Shown: one piece after another, positions 1-5,556 of the stretch
How positions within the stretch are numbered: position 1 is the stretch's first letter
Layout: each line of letters starts with the position of its first letter
Origin: Prevotellaceae bacterium
GTDB lineage: Bacteria; Bacteroidota; Bacteroidia; Bacteroidales; UBA932
DNA length: 6,080 bases
Assembly (NCBI GenBank): GCA_031273285.1
Contig: JAISSE010000248.1
Location: 1 to 6,080, forward strand
Direction of reading: 5' to 3'
Made by a program: the position numbers and the translations under genes
The notes under the pieces: generated by a model
Database searches by the model: none
The model's input: the letters and a program-made list of their open reading frames with translations, nothing else
What the model was told of the DNA's origin: nothing

Positions 1-65
1 CCCCCTTTGTTTCCGCATGAGGTTACAAAAAGAACAACTGCAAATAAAATCACTATTCTCTTCAT
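1..65 (-). CDS. porK: N-terminus of a lipoprotein, probable PorK/GldK of the type IX secretion system (partial, cut by left edge)
   Basis: Reading leftward from the ATG at 65 gives a classic lipoprotein signal peptide: MKR at the start, a hydrophobic core (IVILFAVVLFV), then the lipobox VTSC with Cys at residue 17, followed by GNKGG up to the edge. Signal peptidase II would cleave before this Cys and the protein would be lipid-anchored in the outer membrane or its periplasmic face. An in-frame ATG at 71 would add two residues (MN). The gene starts 10 nt after the porP stop. In Bacteroidota the gene after porP is usually porK/gldK, a lipoprotein that forms the periplasmic ring of the secretion machine with PorN. 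The lipoprotein start is seen directly; the PorK/GldK identity is inferred from position and the short Cys-Gly-rich start, because the body of the gene lies outside the window. Confidence 0.72.
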   Translation of the reverse strand, partial: MKRIVILFAVVLFVTSCGNKG

Positions 66-75
66 GTTCATAATT

Positions 76-1083
76 TTATAAATATCTTATACTTTTATAT
101 TTCTGTTTTCCTTTATCTAAATATACCGAAAATCTGTACGTTAACATAATTTCGTGATTACTTCCTCCAAACCTGCTTAATAAAGAGGTATTATAACTGT
201 AGGAGTATCCTATTCTTAGTTCGGGAAATAGGTTCATGCCTGCAAGCAGTCCCAGCGAGCTTTTAAAGCGGTAATCCAGTCCCGCCCAATACTTGTTCCG
301 GTAAAAAAGAAGCGCATTTACGGAATAAAGAGCGCTTTTCAAATCCGACAGTATTAACAGTGAGGGCCTCAACTCAAATTCGGGGTTTTCGAATAAAATT
401 CCATAACCTCCCATGAGATAATAGTTTTGAGGCAACTTGGATGGGCTGTCCCCGTAAACCAGGGTCGGACGAACCAGATGCGTTACCGATAACCCCGCAT
501 AAAACCTGCCGTGTCTGTAGTAAGCGCCCAAACCCAAATCGAAACTTTGTCTCGACTCTTTCCCTGTCGGGATCGCCGGATCGGAACCGCCGCCGTCGGG
601 CAATCTCCAACTCTCCGCACTGAGAGCGCTGAAAAATATACCTGCCGATAAACCTAAACTCAAAGAACCTTTTTCCAATTCAAATCTGTACGCATATCCC
701 AAATTAAATGCCGGAGTGTTCAGAAATCCCAACCTGTCGTCGTAAAATGTGGCGGTTATTCCTCCCGATATGCCTCCTATATTCAGGGGACCGTTGATGT
801 TCAACACTGTTGTCCCCGGCGACATTTCGATTCCCGCCATCTGGTTTCGATTCATCACAAGCACATTGTAATAGCTGCTCGTGTCGTTTCCCGCATAAGC
901 CGGATTTACAAACGCCGGATTGAAATATGTCTGGCTGAACATTTGTTCCGTCTGCGAAAACGTGTACTCTCCGTAAAACATTAAAAAGAACGTTGCGACT
1001 CTACTCAAATAAAAGCCGTATTTGCCCTCGATTTTGAGTTTCAAATACCGCGCAAAGTAACATATTTTTTTTAGTATAAACAA
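76..1083 (-). CDS. porP: PorP/SprF family type IX secretion outer-membrane protein
   Basis: A 335-residue predicted outer-membrane beta-barrel protein of the PorP/SprF family, which works with the PorK-PorN ring in type IX secretion and gliding. Family marks are FNPAFVNPAYAG at about residues 54-65 just after the signal peptide, the following NRNQMAG, many alternating Gly/aromatic strands, and the closing strand SNHEIMLTYRFS at 308-319. Length is usual for the family. A hydrophobic segment at about 26-38 and a likely signal peptidase I site at TFS|Q (43/44) predict export. The start is uncertain: no ATG precedes residue 35 and the frame opens with TTG at 1083, behind an AAGGA-like site and only two codons after an in-frame TAG. 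TTG at 1044 (residue 14, giving MKLKIEGKYG and a 30-residue signal peptide) or at 1008 are alternatives. It lies 29 nt after the arginase-like gene and 10 nt before the PorK-like lipoprotein, so it is probably in one transcript with both. Which PorP paralogue it is cannot be settled; the link to porK favours true PorP. Confidence 0.9.
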   Translation of the reverse strand: MFILKKICYFARYLKLKIEGKYGFYLSRVATFFLMFYGEYTFSQTEQMFSQTYFNPAFVNPAYAGNDTSSYYNVLVMNRNQMAGIEMSPGTTVLNINGPLNIGGISGGITATFYDDRLGFLNTPAFNLGYAYRFELEKGSLSLGLSAGIFFSALSAESWRLPDGGGSDPAIPTGKESRQSFDLGLGAYYRHGRFYAGLSVTHLVRPTLVYGDSPSKLPQNYYLMGGYGILFENPEFELRPSLLILSDLKSALYSVNALLFYRNKYWAGLDYRFKSSLGLLAGMNLFPELRIGYSYSYNTSLLSRFGGSNHEIMLTYRFSVYLDKGKQKYKSIRYL

Positions 1084-1112
1084 GTGCTACAATTCCTTAT
1101 TGTTAATAAATA

Positions 1113-2180
1113 TTAATTTTTATTTGCCAGTTTTTGCTGATACCAAATCCATCTTAGAGGGACTTCATGCTTGCGGGCAATTTTATAATCGTCTTCCGTA
1201 CAGGCAATAATCAATGTTTTTTTGCCGTTTTTTTCCGGAATTTCCATCCACCAGCGGTTCGTAACATCGCTATGGTAGAACACCAGCCGGACTGCCGGCT
1301 GCTCCAAATTTACAAGAAATTTTTTGATTCCATTCACATTATTTAACGTTATTTCGTGTGTTCGATTTGCAAATCCGTCGATAATATGCCATACGATTTG
1401 CGCAATTAGTGCATTTGTCCGACCGTTTTTTTCGGTTTCGTTCATGCAAAATATGTTCGCGATTTTCAGATTGTCCGAAATCCCTGCATATCGAGCAATC
1501 AAACATGCTTCTTCCGCATACAAACCGTTTGGTCCCGAATATGATGAGTCGGCAATATCGGCTTTTCTGACCGAAGCCATGTCCATACCGAATATATGCG
1601 AATCGCGCAAAGCCGGCTCGTATATTCCGCTGTCTTCCCTGAATTTGCCGAGCCTTAACGTCTCGAAATAATTGGACGAAAGTTTGCTCAATATTTCGGG
1701 GTCGCTCAAATATGTCTGATAAGCCATGAAATTCATATTGAACAAATTCTCGAAACGGTTGTTTATAAGCGAATCCGTAAAATCGGAACGTACAATCGCC
1801 GGAACAACCATACTTGCCGAAATATTTTTCCCGCCGCTCAGGGAATCAATGCAGACGGGCAGGCTGTCGGCGGAACTGCCGATAAGAATGGTGAGAATAT
1901 TGCTGTCGGACAGCGTTTTTAAAATTTCCCCGAGTTTATCTTTGCCGGATAAAGGCAGGTTCCCCAAATCGGATATGCTTATTTCATATCCGCAATACAG
2001 TCCGTAGAGCGACTGCCTGACGGACGTCGAGGCGTCGCCTGTTCCGAGTATTGCGATTTTTGTTTCGGGCAGGATATGTTTGGAAAAATCGACTTTGTTG
2101 ACAAGCAGATGTTTACTGTCCGATTTTATATCGAAACTTTTTCTGTCTACAGGGTCAATTATTTCAAAAATATTATCCAT
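1113..2180 (-). CDS. Arginase/formimidoylglutamase-fold protein, probably catalytically inactive
   Basis: A 355-residue protein matching the ureohydrolase-fold proteins that Bacteroidota genomes usually label formimidoylglutamase or arginase. Matching stretches are KIAILGTGDAS (41-51), VRQSLYGLYCG (54-64), ISDLGNLP (69-76), a helix/strand before LIGSSADS (99-106), NFMAYQTYLSD (150-160), YFETLRLGKF (171-180), YEPALRDSHIFGMDMASVRK (187-206), GLYAEEACLIARYAGISD (219-236), and the tail TNRWWMEIP (307-315), ACTEDDYKIA (326-335) and VPLRWIW (340-346). Active family members bind two Mn ions through GGDH, DAHxD and SxDxD motifs. Here the first reads GSSADS, the second roughly VPAIVRSDF (126-134), and the third GMDMAS, keeping one Asp (D200). 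Nearly all ligands are gone, so hydrolase activity is unlikely and a structural or regulatory role is inferred. No signal peptide, so cytoplasmic. It starts with ATG 28 nt after topA and ends 29 nt before porP, consistent with one operon. Confidence 0.82.
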   Translation of the reverse strand: MDNIFEIIDPVDRKSFDIKSDSKHLLVNKVDFSKHILPETKIAILGTGDASTSVRQSLYGLYCGYEISISDLGNLPLSGKDKLGEILKTLSDSNILTILIGSSADSLPVCIDSLSGGKNISASMVVPAIVRSDFTDSLINNRFENLFNMNFMAYQTYLSDPEILSKLSSNYFETLRLGKFREDSGIYEPALRDSHIFGMDMASVRKADIADSSYSGPNGLYAEEACLIARYAGISDNLKIANIFCMNETEKNGRTNALIAQIVWHIIDGFANRTHEITLNNVNGIKKFLVNLEQPAVRLVFYHSDVTNRWWMEIPEKNGKKTLIIACTEDDYKIARKHEVPLRWIWYQQKLANKN

Positions 2181-2208
2181 ACCTATTATATATATACTAA
2201 CAGTAAAT

Positions 2209-4617
2209 TCATTTTTTTGTTTTTTTTACGGAAACGGCTTTCTTAGCTGTTGTTGCCGCCTTTGCCGGTTTACCTGCCGCGGATTTGGCGGCTTTTGCCG
2301 ATTTATCTGCCTTTGGTGGTTTTACGCCCTGCTGCTGAATCAGTTCCTCGCATTTTTCTTTTGTCAGACTGTCCCTGTCCGCATCCTTGGGCAATTTATA
2401 GTTGTTACCTTCGAAAAAGATATACGGACCGAAGCGTCCGTTCAGGACTTTGATATTTCCGAAATCCTTTATCGTTTTTTCTTTGTCTTTCAATCGTTTT
2501 TCTTCGATGAGTTCTATTGCCCTTTCTACCGTAACGGTGTAGGGGTCATCGCTTTTGCCGAGCGAGACAAACTGTTTTCCGAATCTCACGTAAGGTCCGA
2601 ATCTTCCGACAGCCACAATCAGTGTTTCACCTTCATAGGTGCCAATGTTGCGCGGCAGATCGAAAAGTTTCAACGCTTCTTCCAGCGAAATACTTTCGAT
2701 TAGCTGCCCTTTTTTGAGACTTGTGTACACGGGTTTATCCGCCGCCTCGTCGTTGTCGGAAACGCCGAGCTGGGCGATGGGACCGAAACGCGCTATCCTG
2801 ACCGACACCTGTTTGCCTGTTTTCGGATCGGTGCCGAGCACTCTTCCTGAAGTCGGCGGGCGGGAGGATTCTTTCGACTTTTCAACATCGTTGTGGAAAG
2901 GCTTGTAGAACGTATCTATCATTTTTGTCCATTCCAGTTCACCCGACGCGATTTCGTCGAATTGTCCCTCGACATCGGCGGTAAAGTTGTAATCAATGAC
3001 ATTGCTGAAGTTTTCCATCAGAAAATCATTGACCAGCATACCGATATCGCTTGGGAAAAGTTTTGATTTTTCGCTTCCCGCGGTTTCCTGTTTCCGCTCT
3101 TTTTTTATAACGCCTTTTTGCAGGGAAATTTTCAGATATTCCCTCTGTTCTCCGGTGCGGTCTTCTTTTGTTACGTATCCGCGTCGTATGATTGTCGAAA
3201 TGGTTGGCGCATAAGTCGATGGACGACCGATTCCGAGTTCTTCCATTTTTTTGACCAGACTTGCTTCGGTATATCTTGGGAGATGTTGCGTAAAGCGCTC
3301 CGTCGCTTCTATTTCGGTATAAACGAGCTTCTGATTTTCCTTCAATGGCGGCAGAAGGTTTTCGGAACCGCTGTCTTCCGTTTCGTCATCGTTCGATTCG
3401 ATATATACTTTAAGAAATCCGTCGAACAGCAGAACTTCTCCGACAGCCTGAAATTTATGGTCGCTGCCCGATACGGATACTGTAACAACCGTCCGTTCCA
3501 GAGAAGCATCGCTCATTTGGGATGCGACGGTTCGTTTCCAGATTAACTCGTACAGTTTTTTCTCCTGTGCGGTTCCGCTGATTGTCGGATTCCCCGGTTC
3601 GGTGGGGCGTATCGCTTCGTGGGCTTCCTGCGCGCCTTTCGATTTCGTCTTATATTGACGTACCTTGGAATATTTTGCGCCGTAAAGACTTGTGATTGTG
3701 TTTTTCGCCGCATCAACGGCAAACGACGACAGATTGGTGGAATCCGTCCTCATGTATGTGATTTTTCCCGCTTCGTACAGACGCTGGGCGATGGTCATGG
3801 TTTGCCCGACGGAAAAACCGAATTTTCTTGACGCCTCCTGTTGCAGGGTTGAGGTTGTGAACGGTGGCGAGGGCGATTTTTTTGCGGGTTTCTTCTCGAT
3901 TCCCGAAATGGAATACTGCGCCGATTTGCAGTGATTCAGAAATGCTTCGGTCTCCTGAAGCGTTTTGAATCGGACATTCAACTCCGATTTGAGGGTGAAC
4001 TTGTCGTCGGCGGAGTCGGGATTGAATATTGCGGAAACTTTGTAATACGATTCCGGTTTAAACCCTATGATATCCCGTTCTCTTTCGACAATCAGCCGTA
4101 CGGCGACGGACTGGACTCTGCCTGCCGAAAGCGCGGGTTTTACTTTTTTCCACAGAATCGGCGATACCTCGAACCCTACCAGCCGGTCAAGTATCCGGCG
4201 TGCCTGCTGTGCATCAACCAGATTAATATCAATGCTTCGCGGGTTTTTTATCGCGTTTTGAATGGCATTTTTCGTTATCTCGTGAAAAACAATTCTGTTG
4301 GTCTTGTTTTTATCCAGATTCAAAGTTTCCTGAAGATGCCAGGCAATTGCCTCTCCTTCGCGGTCTTCGTCGGAAGCCAGCCAGACGGTCTGCGCTTCCC
4401 TGCTGAGTTTTTTGAGTTCCCTTACAACCGCGTGCTTGTCTTCCGAAATTATATATTCCGGTTTGTAATTATGCTCTATATCAACACCTAAATCTTTTTT
4501 TGCCAAATCCCGTATATGTCCGTAACTTGATTTGACGAGAAAATTGTCACCTAAAAATTTCTCTATTGTTTTGGCTTTTGCCGGAGATTCTACTATTACT
4601 AAATTGTCTTGTCGCAT
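2209..4617 (-). CDS. topA: DNA topoisomerase I (type IA), TopA
   Basis: An 802-residue type IA topoisomerase that relaxes negatively supercoiled DNA through a transient 5'-phosphotyrosine link. The Toprim domain fills residues 1-115: LVIVESPAKAKTIEKFLG with E10, and ASDEDREGE with the Mg-binding D83/D85/E87. The core contains LVDAQQARRILDRLVGFEVSP (133-153), LSAGRVQSVAVRL (163-175), the catalytic motif ITYMRTDSTNLS with Y288 and R290, GAQEAHEAIRPT (328-339) and GIGRPSTYAPTI (462-473). The C-terminus has three RFGP-type repeats (about 607-618, 669-680, 727-736) and then a Lys/Ala-rich tail (about 766-802) with no paired cysteines, so the zinc fingers of enterobacterial TopA are replaced by these repeats plus a basic tail. 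I chose the ATG at 4617 because the family begins almost exactly there; the frame stays open to 4953, but that part encodes repeat-derived sequence unlike any topoisomerase. It is the first gene of the run topA, arginase-like, porP, porK. The C-terminal Lys tail is typical of Bacteroidota. Confidence 0.97.
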   Translation of the reverse strand: MRQDNLVIVESPAKAKTIEKFLGDNFLVKSSYGHIRDLAKKDLGVDIEHNYKPEYIISEDKHAVVRELKKLSREAQTVWLASDEDREGEAIAWHLQETLNLDKNKTNRIVFHEITKNAIQNAIKNPRSIDINLVDAQQARRILDRLVGFEVSPILWKKVKPALSAGRVQSVAVRLIVERERDIIGFKPESYYKVSAIFNPDSADDKFTLKSELNVRFKTLQETEAFLNHCKSAQYSISGIEKKPAKKSPSPPFTTSTLQQEASRKFGFSVGQTMTIAQRLYEAGKITYMRTDSTNLSSFAVDAAKNTITSLYGAKYSKVRQYKTKSKGAQEAHEAIRPTEPGNPTISGTAQEKKLYELIWKRTVASQMSDASLERTVVTVSVSGSDHKFQAVGEVLLFDGFLKVYIESNDDETEDSGSENLLPPLKENQKLVYTEIEATERFTQHLPRYTEASLVKKMEELGIGRPSTYAPTISTIIRRGYVTKEDRTGEQREYLKISLQKGVIKKERKQETAGSEKSKLFPSDIGMLVNDFLMENFSNVIDYNFTADVEGQFDEIASGELEWTKMIDTFYKPFHNDVEKSKESSRPPTSGRVLGTDPKTGKQVSVRIARFGPIAQLGVSDNDEAADKPVYTSLKKGQLIESISLEEALKLFDLPRNIGTYEGETLIVAVGRFGPYVRFGKQFVSLGKSDDPYTVTVERAIELIEEKRLKDKEKTIKDFGNIKVLNGRFGPYIFFEGNNYKLPKDADRDSLTKEKCEELIQQQGVKPPKADKSAKAAKSAAGKPAKAATTAKKAVSVKKTKK

Positions 4618-4673
4618 TATGACGGTTTCGATATTTACTTGTTTATACTTCCGAATTTTTAATTTTACGGATG

Positions 4674-4681
4674 CAAATATA
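4674..4681 (-). promoter_or_regulatory. Candidate Bacteroidota -7 promoter box for topA
   Basis: The minus strand reads TATATTTG here, an exact match to the TAnnTTTG -7 box used by the primary sigma factor of Bacteroidota. Transcription would start about 10 nt further left, giving a leader of roughly 50-55 nt before the topA ATG at 4617. No clear TTTG -33 box lies 19-21 nt upstream, so the site rests on the -7 box and its position only. If real, it would drive topA and probably the arginase-like, porP and porK genes behind it. Confidence 0.38.
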
Positions 4682-4840
4682 ATTAAAAAATATTGATTAC
4701 ATACATACGAAAAATCGTCGGTACCTGTTAGCCCATTGTCAAAAAGCAAATTAGAGGGCTGAAATTCTTTTTGAAAAGTCCTGTTTCCGCTGTGTCGGGC
4801 GATGTTTGTATCTCCGATTTTTCTGTTTTGAGGACAAATA

Positions 4841-4882
4841 TGAACGATGAACGATGAACTATAAACGATAAACGATGAACGC
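4841..4882. repeat. Six tandem 7-bp units, consensus TRAACGA
   Basis: On the plus strand six consecutive 7-bp units are tgaacga, tgaacga, tgaacta, taaacga, taaacga and tgaacgc. Their length is constant and they differ by one or two substitutions, which fits slipped-strand growth followed by point changes. The array lies about 160 nt upstream of the candidate topA promoter, in noncoding DNA. Because 7 is not a multiple of 3 it reads through without stops in some frames, creating false open frames that encode SFIV/SSFIV-like repeats. Confidence 0.85.
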
Positions 4883-4900
4883 CCGAAACAGATTTTCGAT

Positions 4901-5003
4901 AGAGTTTGCATAGGGCGAAGTAAGATTTGCATAGGGTGAAGTAGAGTTTGCATAGGGTAATATGGCTTGCATGGGATAGTATGAGGTGCATGGGTTAAAG
5001 TAA
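4901..5003. repeat. Five degenerate 19-21-bp tandem repeats with a GCATRGG core
   Basis: The core GCATAGGG or GCATGGG recurs with GCAT beginning at 4908, 4929, 4950, 4969 and 4988, so spacings are 21, 21, 19 and 19 bp. The first three units are close to each other (TTTGCATAGGG followed by cgaagta, tgaagta or taatat); the last two have diverged to CTTGCATGGG and GGTGCATGGG. The array begins 18 bp from the end of the heptamer array, has a different unit and period, and lies in the same gene-free stretch upstream of topA. Function is unknown. Confidence 0.8.
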
Positions 5004-5181
5004 TGAAAAATAAGGGAACTCCTAAAAACTCATTAATCCTCTCTCAATTATTTTCACCCCGTTTTTTTGATTTTCCATAGCGATCACAATCTCATTTACT
5101 TTAACCTCATTTTCCCATCTTTTTCATAATATTCGCATAATTAATCATTTAACAGACAGATGTGTTCACGTCGGGACACTA

Positions 5182-5419
5182 TTATACCGCGACGGGCGGA
5201 AGTTGAATTTTACGGAACATATTGTAAGTAAGATTCACCAGACCGATGATCGCTGTGGCACGCCTGATGCCGATACTGTTGAGATACATCCCGTTCATTG
5301 AGATTTCCATAAATCCGAATATATGCTCCACGCGCGAACGGAAACGTGACTTTGAAATTTCCCGTTGTACTTTTTTACCAGTTCTTCCTGATTGTCCAAT
5401 AGTATTTAAATCCTTTATC
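5182..5419 (-). pseudogene. Remnant of an IS5-type DDE transposase (C-terminal end only)
   Basis: The last 57 or so codons of the minus frame ending in TAA at 5182 are plainly transposase: REISKSRFRSRVEHIFGFM, where the Glu of RVEH is the third catalytic residue of the DDE triad, then SMNGMYLNSIGIRRA, IIGLVNLTYNMFRKIQL and a short tail. This is the usual C-terminus of IS5-family (DDE_Tnp_1) transposases in Bacteroidota. The two catalytic Asp residues and all N-terminal parts are missing. The homology fades upstream of about 5385 in this frame; a DKGFKYY stretch in another frame (about 5419-5399) and DNQEELVKK in the third (about 5394-5368) look like the expected upstream segment, so the remnant seems to carry frameshifts as well as a large 5' deletion. 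The same frame is open to 5532 (TTG), but that portion does not look like transposase. I saw no matching terminal inverted repeats. It cannot encode an active enzyme. Confidence 0.8.
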
Positions 5420-5440
5420 AAGCATATCTGTAATTTTGAA

Positions 5441-5465
5441 TATATCTTTGCAACACAAAGATATA
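5441..5465 (-). promoter_or_regulatory. Perfect 10-bp inverted repeat carrying promoter-like boxes on both strands
   Basis: TATATCTTTG at 5441-5450 and its exact complement CAAAGATATA at 5456-5465 flank a 5-nt CAACA loop. Each arm contains TATCTTTG, a match to the TAnnTTTG -7 box of Bacteroidota. For the minus strand a TTTG lies at 5485-5482, 18 nt upstream of the box, near the usual 19-21 nt spacing; no such partner was found for the plus strand. A minus-strand promoter would point into the transposase remnant, so this could be a surviving IS promoter or the remains of another gene's control region. It could also act as a hairpin or operator. The repeat is seen directly; promoter function is inferred. 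Confidence 0.45.
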
Positions 5466-5556
5466 AATAATTCTGCAAACACAAAACAAATCCGCGTCCT
5501 CTCGTTTCGCACCGAACCGTCAGTTTCTTCAAGAGGATGCGTTGCGCGCATATATC

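Larger units (their letters stand above)
4618..5181. other. Gene-poor intergenic stretch between the transposase remnant and topA
   Basis: This 564-nt stretch holds no supported gene. From left to right it contains the A/T-rich topA leader and candidate promoter, a stretch without recognised content (about 4700-4840), the 7-bp array, the 19-21-bp array, an 11-bp perfect inverted repeat (GGTTAAAGTAA at 4993-5003 and its complement at 5096-5106), and a short minus-strand open frame (5022-5123) that may be a gene scrap. The two long minus-strand frames crossing 4728-4991 and 4618-4953 result from the repeats lacking stop codons and resemble no known family. Confidence 0.7.

Noticed and set aside
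374..623. Overlapping open frames on both strands inside porP
   Set aside because: They sit within the well-supported PorP/SprF coding sequence and encode Arg/Pro-rich peptides without motifs; they are shadows.
3118..4491. Long plus-strand open frames opposite topA
   Set aside because: They lie antisense to the well-supported topA coding sequence, encode Phe/Arg-rich peptides typical of antisense reading, and have no recognisable motifs.
4618..4953. N-terminal extension of TopA by 112 residues
   Set aside because: Type IA topoisomerases begin at the VIVESPAKAKTIEKF segment right after the ATG at 4617. The extension is encoded by the tandem repeats and the A/T-rich leader, resembles no known domain, and would contain the candidate promoter.
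4728..4991. Minus-strand open frame of 87 codons with LCKLYF-like repeats
   Set aside because: It is open only because the 7-bp and 19-21-bp repeats lack stops in this frame; the repeated peptide follows directly from the DNA repeats and has no family resemblance.
5386..5532. Transposase reading frame extended to TTG at 5532
   Set aside because: The frame is open, but MKKLTVRCETRGRG and the following residues do not resemble an IS5 transposase, and the start is only a TTG. It is more likely chance open sequence upstream of the remnant.
5537..5551. Hairpin ATGCG-TTGCG-CGCAT as terminator of the outer-membrane gene
   Set aside because: The stem is only 5 bp and no T-tract follows in the minus direction, so an intrinsic terminator is not supported.
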